Numbered from the stretch's first letter, positions 32,492 to 41,955 are shown. The stretch is DNA of 46,896 nucleotides from Thalassobius sp. I31.1 (GCF_003031585.1 NZ_PWAA01000012.1:1-46896); one strand, 5' to 3'. Numbers and translations: made by a program. The notes: generated by a model not told the origin, from the sequence alone.

Positions 32492-33796
32492 ATGCGAGAC
32501 CATACAGACCTTCAGAATATGAATGAACGCAGCCTCACCCAACAGGCTGCTGTTCGCCGCTCGACCTTCAGCCCGGGTGAGGTCAAAGCACTGCGTCCCT
32601 TCTCTATCTGGGAAATCAGCCAGTTCATGTTTGATGTCCCCGCCGATACATTGCGCAAAAAGCTGGCAGATGATCCCTCCCTGCCCCAGGGCGAAACCGA
32701 AGATGATGGCCGTCAGCGCTGGTTCAGCCTGGAGGAAATCAACGAACTTCGCCGCCGTCTGCGTTTCCGCGGCAAATCCCTGCAACCCGAACGCCCCAAA
32801 GGCCGCGCGATGCGGGTTGCGGTTTCCAACTTTAAAGGTGGCGTTGGCAAAACCGTGGTCGCCCAGCATCTGGCAAATGCCGCAGCCCTGGATGGTTACC
32901 GCGTGCTGTGCATCGACTTTGACCCGCAGGCGACCCTGACCCATTCCATGGGCATCACTGAGGTGAAGGAATGGAACACGGTCTGGGGCATTATGTGCCG
33001 CGATCTCTGCCGCGAAGCCGACCGGATCACCGCCACCTATGACGACCCGGATGAATGCCCCTACCCTTCTGCGGATGAGCTGCCGGAAGATGTGCAATCC
33101 ATCGGTTCACAACGGTTTCAGGATTTCATCCAGCCGACCTGCTGGCCGACCATCGACATTATCCCGTCCTGCGCCAATGCGGCGTTTGTGGAATTTGCCT
33201 CTGCGCAATACCGGTCCATGCACAAAGCCTGGAGCTTCTTTGGCTGCGTCGCCCGTTATCTCGATGAACTGCCGGATGACCAATATGACATCATCATTTT
33301 TGATTGCCCGCCTGCGATTGGCTATCAGTCCCTGAACGCAGCCTTTGCGTCTGACATCCTCTATATCCCGTCAGGCCCCGGCTATTGGGAATATGATTCA
33401 ACCACCAGCTATCTGGGGCAGCTTGGCGATGCGATGGCGGATATTTCCGAAGGCTTCGCAAGCCTGGCTGAGGACGCAGGTTTAAATCTGCCGAAACATT
33501 TCCATGACATCCGTATTCTCATGACCCGTTTTGAAAACACCAATCCGCTGCACAGCGCGATGATGGATGCGTTCAGAAATGTCTTTGGCGCGGATGTCTG
33601 CCAGAACCCGATTGAAATGACCCGTGCGGTTGAACAATCGGGCCGCTTTCAGATGTCCGTTTATGAACAGGACTATCGTCAGATGACGCGGGAAACCTGG
33701 AAACGGGCACGCCAGAGTTTCGATCGCGCCTATGATGAATTCCTGCAAACCGTTCTGCCGGCCTGGCGGAATGAGAGCAGCAAAAAGGAGGTATGA
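32492..33796 (+). CDS. parA: plasmid partition ATPase ParA (type Ia, with N-terminal HTH)
   Basis: A 434-residue Walker-type partition ATPase. About 105 N-terminal residues precede the ATPase and include a MerR/HTH-like part (I-W-E-I-S-Q-F, W-F-S-L-E-E-I-N-E-L-R-R-R-L), the mark of type Ia ParA proteins that also repress their own operon. The deviant Walker A box N-F-K-G-G-V-G-K-T-V-V-A lies near residues 112-123, D-F-D-P-Q-A-T near 145 and the Walker B-like I-I-I-F-D-C-P-P near 270. It moves plasmid copies over the nucleoid together with ParB. Its start is only weakly supported by a ribosome site; the ATG at 32519 is an alternative. Confidence 0.92.
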   Translation: MRDHTDLQNMNERSLTQQAAVRRSTFSPGEVKALRPFSIWEISQFMFDVPADTLRKKLADDPSLPQGETEDDGRQRWFSLEEINELRRRLRFRGKSLQPERPKGRAMRVAVSNFKGGVGKTVVAQHLANAAALDGYRVLCIDFDPQATLTHSMGITEVKEWNTVWGIMCRDLCREADRITATYDDPDECPYPSADELPEDVQSIGSQRFQDFIQPTCWPTIDIIPSCANAAFVEFASAQYRSMHKAWSFFGCVARYLDELPDDQYDIIIFDCPPAIGYQSLNAAFASDILYIPSGPGYWEYDSTTSYLGQLGDAMADISEGFASLAEDAGLNLPKHFHDIRILMTRFENTNPLHSAMMDAFRNVFGADVCQNPIEMTRAVEQSGRFQMSVYEQDYRQMTRETWKRARQSFDRAYDEFLQTVLPAWRNESSKKEV

Positions 33797-33799
33797 TAA

Positions 33800-34873
33800 A
33801 TGTCTTCAGGTAATAAATTCGGTTTTGGTCCGCTTGATGCAGATCCGGCGGCAGGCAAACGCAAACGGTCCGTCGGGCCTATGGGGGCTGCGGTGCGTGA
33901 GGCGGCGGAAAGCCTTCAGGAAGCGACCGAAGCAAAAGTCGAACAACGCCGTCAGAACGCGCAGGACGCCAAAGATTTCCGCGCGGCCCAGGACGAAGGG
34001 CGTCTTCTGGTGGATATCCCGCTGGAAGAAATCAAGACATCTGATCTGCCGCGCGATCGCCTGGAACTTGAAGCCGTCGCGGCATCGGATGAGATGGAGG
34101 AGCTGAAATCTTCGATCCAGCAACGCGGGCAGAAAGAACCGGTCGAAGTCTATCTGGACGACGCTGGCCGCTATCAGCTGAAGAAAGGCTGGCGACGGTT
34201 TACAGCACTTAGCCAGCTGCGCGCAGAAACCGGCGAAGATCGGTTTGCCAGCATCATCGCGCGGGTCGAAAAAGGGCAGGGCGCGCGGCTGGATCGTTAC
34301 GTGGATATGGTCGAAGAAAACGTCGTGCGCGAAGATCTGACCTTCGCGGAAATGGCGCAGGTCGCGATCACCGCCGCCGCAGATCCGGCCATTGATGAGA
34401 TCGACCCAGATGCGATGGTGCCCCGTCTTTACGGATCGCTGCATAAAATGAAACGGTCTTACATCCGCAGCTTTGTCTTTTTGCTGTGTGCCCTGGGCGA
34501 TGATCTGAAATGGCCAAAAGATGTGGCGCGCAATCTGGGTGTGGATGTGGCCCGTGCTTTGAAGAACGTCGAAGGGGCAACTGCCCTGCGTGCGGATCTG
34601 GCGGCTGCACAGGATCGCGCAGCGCAGAATGACATCCTGGCGAAGTTTGTTGAAGCCTCAAAAAAGAAGCCCGCAGCGGATAAACCCGCCGCCGCACCGC
34701 GTGAGAAATTCGAATTTCATGTGGGCAATATGAAGGTCACAGCCCGCAAGGGTGAATGCCGGATTGTCAGCCCGGATGACTTCGCCTCTGTCCCGCGGGC
34801 GCAGCTTGAAAAAGCGATCCGCGCCTTTGAAGAAGCATTGGGAAAAGGTAACCCACGGGTTACCTCGCTCTGA
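33800..34873 (+). CDS. parB: plasmid partition protein ParB
   Basis: A 357-residue centromere-binding protein, three bases after parA with an AAGGAGG ribosome site. A basic N-terminal tail and coiled region (about 30-65) precede the ParB/Srx nuclease-like domain, with I-P-L-E-E-I, L-K-S-S-I-Q-Q-R-G-Q-K-E-P and V-E-V-Y-L-D-D-A-G-R-Y-Q-L-K-K-G-W-R-R at about 72-130. M-V-E-E-N-V-V-R-E-D-L-T-F-A-E-M-A-Q leads into the helix-turn-helix region. The last codons (K-G-N-P-R-V-T-S-L) are written by the first of three palindromes that are likely its own binding sites. Confidence 0.92.
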   Translation: MSSGNKFGFGPLDADPAAGKRKRSVGPMGAAVREAAESLQEATEAKVEQRRQNAQDAKDFRAAQDEGRLLVDIPLEEIKTSDLPRDRLELEAVAASDEMEELKSSIQQRGQKEPVEVYLDDAGRYQLKKGWRRFTALSQLRAETGEDRFASIIARVEKGQGARLDRYVDMVEENVVREDLTFAEMAQVAITAAADPAIDEIDPDAMVPRLYGSLHKMKRSYIRSFVFLLCALGDDLKWPKDVARNLGVDVARALKNVEGATALRADLAAAQDRAAQNDILAKFVEASKKKPAADKPAAAPREKFEFHVGNMKVTARKGECRIVSPDDFASVPRAQLEKAIRAFEEALGKGNPRVTSL

Positions 34874-34981
34874 CCTGCCAGGCAGATGAACGACTTTAAA
34901 AGGTAACCCACGGGTTACCTTTTTTTGTCTGGGGGTGGAAATTTACGGCAAGACAGACGGCAGGGTAACCCATGGGTTACC
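34847..34981. repeat. three 18-bp palindromes, candidate parS centromere
   Basis: GGTAACCCACGGGTTACC occurs at 34847-34864 and 34902-34919, and GGTAACCCATGGGTTACC, a perfect 18-bp palindrome, at 34964-34981. The 8-bp arms are identical in all three and only the central pair varies. Starts are 55 and 62 bases apart. The first copy is inside parB. Repeated palindromes directly after parB are the expected form of a plasmid centromere. Confidence 0.8.
34898..34926 (+). terminator. terminator overlapping the second palindrome, after parB
   Basis: The second palindrome is extended by AAAA on the left and TTTTTTT on the right, giving a stem of up to 11 or 12 pairs with a tight loop and a long U tract, 25 bases after the parB stop. 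It could end parAB transcription as well as bind ParB. Confidence 0.6.
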
Positions 34982-35214
34982 TTATTGATCCGGGTTTCTG
35001 CATTTTTATCCGAAAATTGTCTAAAGTCCTGATTCAAATATATAAACTCATGATGGTGATGCGGGAAGTTGAGGCGCGTGATCATCCCTGAACGCCTTCT
35101 GGCCTGCAACGACTTGCAAGAAATTATTGTAACGGGGAAGAACTTCTTGCGCCTGATGCGGCGTAGGATCAGAGATAACCCTGGTAAAGAATGTTGTTGT
35201 CAAAGAGGTGTGTG
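34982..35214 (+). promoter_or_regulatory. promoter region of the second catabolic operon
   Basis: This 233-base non-coding stretch follows the palindromes. A plausible sigma-70 promoter is TTGTCT (35017-35022) and TATAAA (35041-35046) with an 18-base spacer, about 170 bases before the FAD-linked oxidase gene. The long leader between has no clear hairpin or operator that I can support. Confidence 0.4.
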
Positions 35215-36624
35215 ATGACGCTTAAACAGGAACTTGCAACGCTTCTGGGTCCGAAGGGCTGGCTGACAGAGGATGTGCAAGCTTTCCAGACGGACTGGCT
35301 GAAACTGCAATCTCACGCGCCATTGGGTGTGGCGCGCCCGGCGAATACGGCTGAGGTTTCTGATGTCATGCGGCTGGCACATCGGGCGGGTGTTCCGGTG
35401 ACGCCGCAGGGTGGGAACACCAGCCTGTGCGCCGGGGCTGTGCCGGGCGCTGAGGGGCATATCATTCTGTCGCTTTCACGGATGAATGAGATCGAACAGA
35501 TTGACCCGAACGGCTTCACCGCGATTGCCGGGGCAGGGGTTGTTCTGGCGCAATTGCATGATGCTGTGGCCACACGTGATCTGATGTTTCCCATGCACCT
35601 GGGGGCGGAAGGCAGTGCGCAGATCGGTGGATTGATCGCAACAAATGCCGGTGGATCCCATGCGCTGCGTTATGGAATGATGCAGGATCTAGTGCTGGGG
35701 CTTGAGGTGGTTTTGCCAGACGGGCGGATCTGGAACGGTCTGCGCCCTCTGATCAAAGACAACGCAGGCTATCAGTTGCGGCGGCTGTTTTGCGGATCGG
35801 AAGGCACGCTTGGCGTCGTGACCCGCGCGGCTTTGCGTCTGTTCCCCGCACCTGTCAGCCGGGCCACCGCTTTGCTGTGTGTTGACGACGCGCCTGGTCT
35901 TGTGCGGCTTGGCGGGCATCTGCGGCAGGGGCTGGGGGAATTTATCTCGGCTCTTGAATTTTTCTGCGACGACGGTCTGACAATGGCCCTGAAGCATGTC
36001 AGTGGGCTGGACTATCCGTTGGAAAGCCGCAGTGCGCAATATGTGTTGGTAGAGCTGTCAACATCGGCAGGGGCCGTGGATCTGGACGGGCTTCTGGAAG
36101 CCGCATTAGGGGAAGCCTTCGAAGCCGGCCTTGTGACAGATGGGGCCGTGGCTGCGAATGAAACACAGCGCGCCGCCATGTGGAAACTGCGCGAAGAAAT
36201 GCCCGAAGGCCAGCGCCTGGAAGGGCCGCAGATCAAGCATGATGTATCCGTGCCGGTGGCTGAACTTGGCAGATTTATCGACACCACCGCAAAAGAATTG
36301 CAGCGCATTTTGCCCGGCGTCCGGCTGAACCCTTTCGGGCATCTGGGGGATGGCAATATTCACTTTAACCTGACGCCGCCCGAGGGCATGGAAGGTTTCG
36401 GAGACTGTAAAGAAACACTTTCGCGGCTCATCTATGAGGCTGCCGAAGCGTCCGGGGGCAGTTTTGCCGCGGAACATGGGCTTGGTCGCAATAAATGTGC
36501 CTATGCGGACTGGTTGCGCAGCCCTGTAGAGCTGGATCTGATGGTCCGGATCAAAGCAACTGTTGACCCCGGCGGGATGATGAACCCGGGCGTGATCGTA
36601 CCGGAGCGAAAAGAACAAGAATAA
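35215..36624 (+). CDS. FAD-binding oxidase, GlcD/D-lactate or D-2-hydroxyglutarate dehydrogenase-like
   Basis: A 469-residue flavoprotein of the PCMH/FAD_oxidase_C type. The FAD domain begins P-L-G-V-A-R-P-A-N-T-A-E-V and has P-Q-G-G-N-T-S-L-C-A-G and N-A-G-G-S-H-A-L-R-Y-G; the C-terminal domain has H-L-G-D-G-N-I-H-F-N and ends P-G-G-M-M-N-P-G-V-I-V-P. Members oxidise D-2-hydroxyacids such as D-lactate, glycolate or D-2-hydroxyglutarate. The start is placed at the ATG at 35215 after AGAGGTG; an ATG at 35191 lacks such a site. It is the first gene of the right-hand operon and probably oxidises a hydroxyacid intermediate to the oxoacid. Confidence 0.85.
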   Translation: MTLKQELATLLGPKGWLTEDVQAFQTDWLKLQSHAPLGVARPANTAEVSDVMRLAHRAGVPVTPQGGNTSLCAGAVPGAEGHIILSLSRMNEIEQIDPNGFTAIAGAGVVLAQLHDAVATRDLMFPMHLGAEGSAQIGGLIATNAGGSHALRYGMMQDLVLGLEVVLPDGRIWNGLRPLIKDNAGYQLRRLFCGSEGTLGVVTRAALRLFPAPVSRATALLCVDDAPGLVRLGGHLRQGLGEFISALEFFCDDGLTMALKHVSGLDYPLESRSAQYVLVELSTSAGAVDLDGLLEAALGEAFEAGLVTDGAVAANETQRAAMWKLREEMPEGQRLEGPQIKHDVSVPVAELGRFIDTTAKELQRILPGVRLNPFGHLGDGNIHFNLTPPEGMEGFGDCKETLSRLIYEAAEASGGSFAAEHGLGRNKCAYADWLRSPVELDLMVRIKATVDPGGMMNPGVIVPERKEQE

Positions 36625-36701
36625 CTTTCGTTTTGTGCTGAATTTCTGAGGTTTCGCTTGCGCTTTCCCAGGTTAGGGTAGGGCAGGGGAAGGACGAAAA
36701 C

Positions 36702-37439
36702 ATGGTGCAAAACAGAAAGACAGCGCTGGTGACCGGGGCTACAAGCGGGATTGGTGAGGCAATTACGCTTGCGCTGGCAACGGCAGGCTATGCGGTGATC
36801 GCCCTTGGGCGGAACGCTGCCGCGCTTGAGAAATTGCAGACGGTGACGGGTGTGCAGCCTCTGGCGGTTGACCTGACCAGCCGGGCCGAACTTGAAACCG
36901 CCCTGAAGGGCCAAGAGATCGACGTTCTGGTCAACAATGCCGGGATCATGCCGCCGGTTACGGGGTTCGATCAGATGGAACAGGCAGACATTGATGCCTG
37001 TTTTGAAATCAACCTTAACGCCCCGATCGCCCTGACAAGGATGATCTTGCCGGGCATGATTGCGCGTCGGTCGGGCCATGTGTTTTTCACCGGATCAACA
37101 GCGGGGCAGGGGCCTTTCCCGAATATGGCGGTCTATGGGGCCTCAAAAGCCGCGATTTCCAGCTTTGCTGCCGCCTTGCGCTGTGATCTGGCCGGGTCTG
37201 ATGTGCGCGTGACCGAAATCGTTGCGGGGCGGGTTGAAACCAGCCTGTACAAAGATGTGCTGAATGAAACGACCCGCGCGCAGATGTATTCCGCCTTTGA
37301 TGCGGTGCAGCCCGAAGATGTTGCGACAATGCTGATGTCCGTTCTGACGATGCCTGCGCATGTGGATGTGACACGTTTTGATATTCTGCCCACCGCCCAG
37401 TTTGTTGGCGGCGGGGGCTTTGCGAAAAAGGATGGCTGA
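36702..37439 (+). CDS. short-chain dehydrogenase/reductase (SDR), YdfG-like
   Basis: A 245-residue classical SDR. T-G-A-T-S-G-I-G is at residues 11-18, N-N-A-G at 78-81, and the catalytic S132, Y145 and K149 (Y-G-A-S-K) are all present. It should use NAD(P) to oxidise or reduce an alcohol or semialdehyde. It resembles the branch holding serine/3-hydroxy-acid dehydrogenases such as YdfG, which would fit tartronate-semialdehyde or malonic-semialdehyde-type chemistry, but that is only inference. GGGGAAGGA precedes the ATG. The next SDR gene starts right at its stop codon. Confidence 0.83.
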   Translation: MVQNRKTALVTGATSGIGEAITLALATAGYAVIALGRNAAALEKLQTVTGVQPLAVDLTSRAELETALKGQEIDVLVNNAGIMPPVTGFDQMEQADIDACFEINLNAPIALTRMILPGMIARRSGHVFFTGSTAGQGPFPNMAVYGASKAAISSFAAALRCDLAGSDVRVTEIVAGRVETSLYKDVLNETTRAQMYSAFDAVQPEDVATMLMSVLTMPAHVDVTRFDILPTAQFVGGGGFAKKDG

Positions 37440-37440
37440 G

Positions 37441-38190
37441 ATGGACGGATTGTCTGTGGTGATCACTGGTGGCGGGGCTGGTCTGGGCCTGTTGCTGGCG
37501 GAAATGGCGGTAGATGCCGGGGCGACGGGCCTTGGTATCATCGACGTGAATGCAAAGGCGGCCGAAGCGACCCTGGCCGCGGCGCGCAAAGCTGGCGTGA
37601 AAGCGGCGTTTGCGGTGGGGGACATTCGCACAGCCGACAGCGCGCATGCGGCATTTAATGACGTGGCCGGGCAGTTGGGGCGTGTGGATACGGTGATTAA
37701 CTCTGCCGCGATTTACCCACGCAAACCGATGCTTGAGATCACCGATGCGGATTGGGATGCCTCAAATGCCGTGAACATCAAAGGCACGTTTCACATCTGC
37801 GTGGCGGCGATTAAGCAGTTCCGGGCGCAGGAAAATGATGCGATCGTGAAGGGGCGGATTGTGAATATCACATCCGTGGATGCGTTTAAGGCCCACCCGC
37901 AAAACGCCCATTATGCGGCGACAAAAGCCGCTGTTGTCAGCCTGACGAAAAGCTTTGCCCATGAGGTTGCGCCAGACAATATCCTGGTCAATTCCGTCGC
38001 ACCCGCGGGTATGGCGACGGAGAAAGCCCGCGAAGCCGGTTTCCTGGGTGAACTGGCCGCAGCCAGCCCATTGGGCCGGGGCGGGGAACCCCGTGAAATG
38101 GCGGAATGGGTGATGATGGCCGGTGGCCCGAAAAATACCTATATGACTGGTGAAAATATAATTGTTTCAGGAGGTTACATCTATGCCTGA
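37441..38190 (+). CDS. short-chain dehydrogenase/reductase (SDR)
   Basis: A 249-residue SDR with T-G-G-G-A-G-L-G at residues 9-16, N-S-A-A at about 87-90 in place of the usual N-A-A-G, and the catalytic set S145, Y158, K162 (Y-A-A-T-K). I place the start at the ATG at 37441, ten bases after AAGG and just past the stop of the previous gene; an ATG at 37432 would add three residues. The C-terminal S-G-G-Y-I-Y-A is the usual family ending. The pair of SDRs suggests two successive or alternative redox steps on one intermediate. Substrate unknown. Confidence 0.83.
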   Translation: MDGLSVVITGGGAGLGLLLAEMAVDAGATGLGIIDVNAKAAEATLAAARKAGVKAAFAVGDIRTADSAHAAFNDVAGQLGRVDTVINSAAIYPRKPMLEITDADWDASNAVNIKGTFHICVAAIKQFRAQENDAIVKGRIVNITSVDAFKAHPQNAHYAATKAAVVSLTKSFAHEVAPDNILVNSVAPAGMATEKAREAGFLGELAAASPLGRGGEPREMAEWVMMAGGPKNTYMTGENIIVSGGYIYA

Positions 38191-39868
38191 TCGGAATTCA
38201 GAAATGCGCAATGGCGGCAGGCTGTTGGTGGAATGTCTGCAAAATCTGGGTGCAAAACACAGTTTTGGCGTGCCTGGGGAAAGCTATCTGGCGGTGCTGG
38301 ATGCGCTTTATGACACGAAAGGCGCGCTTGATTTCACCCTGTGCCGCAATGAAGGCGGGGCCGGGTTTATGGCGGCGGCTTATGGCAAGCTGACCGGCAC
38401 GCCGGGGATCTGTTTTGTCACGCGTGGGCCTGGCGCGACCAATGCGTCAATTGGTGTGCATACGGCGATGCAGGACAGCGCACCGATGATCCTGTTTGTC
38501 GGCCAGGTGGGTGTCGGCATGAAGGGACGCGAAGCCTTTCAGGAAGTCGATTACCGTGCGGTTTTCGGGACTGTGGCGAAATGGGCGACGGAAATTGACG
38601 ATGTGGACCGGATCCCCGAGGTCCTGGGGCGCGCCTGGACGATGGCGGTGTCGGGACGTCCCGGCCCGGTGGTTGTGGCCTTGCCGGAAGACATGCTGAC
38701 CGATGTGACATCGGTGCCCGCGCTTGCTGGTCCGGTGACCGTGCAGGAAGCTGCGCCCGCAGAGATCACTGTGACGCAGGTTCTTGGGGAATTGGCCCAG
38801 GCGAAACGCCCGCTGATCATGATGGGCGGCGGCGGCTGGACCCGGGAGGGTAGTGAAGCCTTGCAGGCCTTTGCCGAAGGGGCTGATCTGCCGGTGATTG
38901 CGACGTTCCGCTATCAGGACTGGTTCGACAATCACTCAAAAAGCTATGTGGGTGATGCCGGGGTGGGGATGACGCCCGCCACGCGCAAGCTGATCCGGGA
39001 TGCGGATGTGATCCTGGCGATCAACACGCGGTTTGGGGAAAACACGACAGATGGATATACCCTGCTGAAGGTGCCGGTGCCGGATCAGAGGCTGATCCAT
39101 GTGCATATTTCGGATCTGGAACTGGGCAAAGTTTACCAGCCCGATCTGGCGGTGCATGCGGGGCCGAATGCTTTTGCACGGGCTCTGGCGGATCACAAGA
39201 TTTCCGGGGCCTGGGCAGAATGGCGTGCAGAGGCGCGGGCCGGGTTTGAGGCCGCGTTTGATTTACCGGATCTGCCAAGCCCAGTGGATATGGGGCAGGT
39301 TATGACCTTCCTGCGCGATCACCTGCCAGATGATGCGGTGCTGACCAATGGGGCGGGGAACTTCACCATCTGGCCGAATAAGTTCTTTAAATTCGGGCCT
39401 GATCAACGCCTGCTTGCCCCGCAGTCCGGGGCGATGGGGTATGGTCTGCCTGCTGCTGTTGCCGCGAAAGTAGCCTGTCCGGAACGTGTGGTGATCTGTT
39501 TTGCCGGGGACGGTGATTTTCAGATGAATTGCCAGGAACTTGGCACCGCTATGCAGGCTGGGGCGCAGCCGATTGTGCTGATTCTGAACAACGGCATTTA
39601 TGGCACGATCCGCATGCATCAGGAACGCAATTACCCGGAACGCGTGTCCGGCACCACGCTGGAGAACCCGGATTTTGTCATGCTGGCGAAATCTTACGGT
39701 TATCATGCGGAACGGGTGGAAAAGACTGCGGATTTTGCGGCAGCGTTTGAACGGGCGATGGCGTCAGGCACAGGCGCGGTGCTGGAGCTGAATATCTCGC
39801 CCGAGGCGCTGACACCGCGACAGACCCTCAGCGAAATGCGCGATATTGCGAAAGGGGCGACATCATGA
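38183..39868 (+). CDS. thiamine-diphosphate enzyme, acetolactate-synthase-like
   Basis: A 561-residue ThDP enzyme with the N-terminal Pyr domain (F-G-V-P-G-E-S, activating Glu E57 in C-R-N-E-G-G-A), central domain and C-terminal ThDP-binding domain with G-D-G-D-F-Q-M-N at 442-449 and N-N at 469-470. The ATG at 38183 follows AGGAGG by eight bases and overlaps the SDR stop. Catalysis would be decarboxylation and/or carboligation of a 2-oxoacid. A true glyoxylate carboligase replaces the activating Glu by Val, so the Glu here argues against that function. No small regulatory ilvN-type subunit is present, so it is probably not biosynthetic acetolactate synthase. Confidence 0.83.
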   Translation: MPDRNSEMRNGGRLLVECLQNLGAKHSFGVPGESYLAVLDALYDTKGALDFTLCRNEGGAGFMAAAYGKLTGTPGICFVTRGPGATNASIGVHTAMQDSAPMILFVGQVGVGMKGREAFQEVDYRAVFGTVAKWATEIDDVDRIPEVLGRAWTMAVSGRPGPVVVALPEDMLTDVTSVPALAGPVTVQEAAPAEITVTQVLGELAQAKRPLIMMGGGGWTREGSEALQAFAEGADLPVIATFRYQDWFDNHSKSYVGDAGVGMTPATRKLIRDADVILAINTRFGENTTDGYTLLKVPVPDQRLIHVHISDLELGKVYQPDLAVHAGPNAFARALADHKISGAWAEWRAEARAGFEAAFDLPDLPSPVDMGQVMTFLRDHLPDDAVLTNGAGNFTIWPNKFFKFGPDQRLLAPQSGAMGYGLPAAVAAKVACPERVVICFAGDGDFQMNCQELGTAMQAGAQPIVLILNNGIYGTIRMHQERNYPERVSGTTLENPDFVMLAKSYGYHAERVEKTADFAAAFERAMASGTGAVLELNISPEALTPRQTLSEMRDIAKGATS

Positions 39869-41952
39869 GCACGCAGGATATTCGTCTGGGCGCTGATATT
39901 GGCGGGACTTTTACCGATGTGGCGCTGGATGTGCGGGGTGAGATTTTTTCGACCAAAGTGCTGACCAATTACACGGCCCCTGAACAGGCGATCCTGGATG
40001 GGATTGCGATTGTGACAGAACAGGCCGGGGTTGGGTTTGCTGATCTTGATATCATCATTCACGGCACAACACTTGCGACCAATGCGCTGATTGAACGGCG
40101 GGGGGCGAAGACGGCGCTGATCACGACGGAAGGCTTCCGGGACGTCATCGAAATGCGCACGGAAAACCGGTTTGAACAATATGATCTGAACCTGAAGCTG
40201 CCCGAACCCCTGATCCCCCGCCAGGATCGTTTCCCGGTGGCCGGGCGACTGGATGCACAAGGACGCGAATTGCAGCCGCTGGATGAAGCGCGGCTGGATG
40301 CACTTGCGGATGAGATCCGCGCAGGTGGCTTTGAAGCGGTGGCAATCGGGTTTATCCATTCCTACCAGAACCCGGCGCATGAGGAACGGGCGCGGGATAT
40401 TCTGGCGGTGAAACTGCCCGGTGTGCCGATCTCGATCTCTGCGGAAGTGTCGCCGCAGATGCGGGAATTTGAACGGTTCAACACGGTCTGCGCCAATGCC
40501 TATGTGCGTCCGCAGATGGAAGATTACCTGACGCGTCTGCAGTCTCGTGTGAAAGAACAGGGTGCCACTTGCCCGGTCTTTATGATCCATTCCGGGGGCG
40601 GGCTGATTTCTGTGGACACCGCGATTGAATTCCCTGTGCGGCTGATTGAAAGCGGCCCGGCGGGCGGCGCGATTTTTGCCGCCGATGTGGCGGCGCGGTT
40701 TGGCCTGAACAAGGTCGTCAGCTATGATATGGGCGGCACCACGGCCAAGATTTGTCTGATTGAGGATTTCACGCCGCAAACCGCGCGCAGCTTTGAAGTT
40801 GCGCGGACGTATCGGTTTTGCAAAGGCTCGGGCATGCCGATTTCCATCCCCGTGATTGAGATGATCGAGATCGGGGCAGGGGGTGGATCCATTGCCTGGG
40901 TCGATGCTATGGGACGTATCCAGACCGGGCCTGAATCTGCCGGATCTGAACCCGGGCCTGCATGTTATGGGCGCAGGGGCGATCGCCCGGCGATCACCGA
41001 TGCGGATGTGATGCTGGGCAAGATTGACCCGGATAATTTCGCAGGTGGTGCGATTGCGTTGAATAAGGATGCAGCCCAGGCCGCGATTGCGAAAGATGTG
41101 GGGGGCAAGCTGTCACTGGAACCACTGGAAGCGGCCTTTGGCATTGTCGAAGTGGTTGATGAAAACATGGCCAATGCCGCGCGGGTGCATGCGGTTGAGA
41201 ATGGCAAAAATGTATCTGAAAACACGATGATTGCCTTTGGTGGTGCGGCCCCGCTTCATGCAGCGCGGTTGTGTGAAAAACTGGGCGTGGATGCCTGCCT
41301 GATCCCGCCAGGTGCTGGCGTTGGGTCGGCCATTGGGTTTCTGAAAGCGCCCTTTGGCTATGAGGCCCTGGCCTCGCGTCTGGTGCGCCTGTCGGAATTT
41401 GATGCGCAGGCGGTGAACACCATGCTGGCGGAGCTTTGTGACACGGCGGAAGGCTTTGTCCGTGCGGGCAGTGCGGGCGAAATCAGGCGCGAGATCACCG
41501 GGTTTATGCGCTATCAGGGCCAGGGCTGGGAAATCCCGGTTGTGATCCCGGACCGGGCGTTGACGGAAGATGATGTTGACCTGATCCGCGACCGGTTTCG
41601 CGAAAATTACGCCCGGTTCTTTGGCCGTGCGATTGACGGGCTGGACGGGCTTGAGATTGAGATCGTCACCTGGTCGGTCAAAGCAAGCGATATTCGCGAA
41701 GCCCCGGCGCAATCCGCGCTGATCACGGAAGGGGCGGCGATTGTGCCCGCTGTCATGCGGCCTGTGTTTGATCCGGGGTCTGACGGGTTGCGCGACAGTG
41801 CGATTGTCGCGCGGGAAGACCTGAAACCAGGCCAACGTGTTGTTGGCCCGGCGGTGATTGTGGAACGGGAAACCTCTACCGTTGTGACAGCACCTTTTGA
41901 TGCGATCCTGCAGGGTGACGGGACAATTCTGATGATCCGGAAGGGGGTATAA
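39865..41952 (+). CDS. hyuA: hydantoinase A / oxoprolinase family protein, second copy
   Basis: A 695-residue HyuA paralogue of the protein encoded at 26662-28773, with clear similarity along the whole length. D-I-G-G-T-F-T-D lies at 11-18, H-G-T-T-L-A-T-N-A-L-I-E-R-R-G-A near 66-81, Y-D-M-G-G-T-T-A-K near 288-296 and M-I-E-I-G-A-G-G-G-S-I-A-W-V-D follows. The ATG overlaps the ThDP gene stop (ATGA), so it is translationally coupled. It should be the ATP-using partner of the next gene. The W in S-I-A-W-V-D and other changes suggest a different substrate from the first copy. Confidence 0.87.
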   Translation: MSTQDIRLGADIGGTFTDVALDVRGEIFSTKVLTNYTAPEQAILDGIAIVTEQAGVGFADLDIIIHGTTLATNALIERRGAKTALITTEGFRDVIEMRTENRFEQYDLNLKLPEPLIPRQDRFPVAGRLDAQGRELQPLDEARLDALADEIRAGGFEAVAIGFIHSYQNPAHEERARDILAVKLPGVPISISAEVSPQMREFERFNTVCANAYVRPQMEDYLTRLQSRVKEQGATCPVFMIHSGGGLISVDTAIEFPVRLIESGPAGGAIFAADVAARFGLNKVVSYDMGGTTAKICLIEDFTPQTARSFEVARTYRFCKGSGMPISIPVIEMIEIGAGGGSIAWVDAMGRIQTGPESAGSEPGPACYGRRGDRPAITDADVMLGKIDPDNFAGGAIALNKDAAQAAIAKDVGGKLSLEPLEAAFGIVEVVDENMANAARVHAVENGKNVSENTMIAFGGAAPLHAARLCEKLGVDACLIPPGAGVGSAIGFLKAPFGYEALASRLVRLSEFDAQAVNTMLAELCDTAEGFVRAGSAGEIRREITGFMRYQGQGWEIPVVIPDRALTEDDVDLIRDRFRENYARFFGRAIDGLDGLEIEIVTWSVKASDIREAPAQSALITEGAAIVPAVMRPVFDPGSDGLRDSAIVAREDLKPGQRVVGPAVIVERETSTVVTAPFDAILQGDGTILMIRKGV

Positions 41953-41955
41953 GCC

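Noticed and set aside
32492-34873. repABC-type plasmid module.
   Set aside because: No RepC-type initiator follows parB, and the initiator is divergent with a DnaA-domain-I-like end.
38183-39868. Annotation of the ThDP enzyme as glyoxylate carboligase because of the nearby glycerate kinase and SDR genes.
   Set aside because: The activating Glu (E57 in R-N-E-G-G-A) is kept; glyoxylate carboligase has Val at that position.
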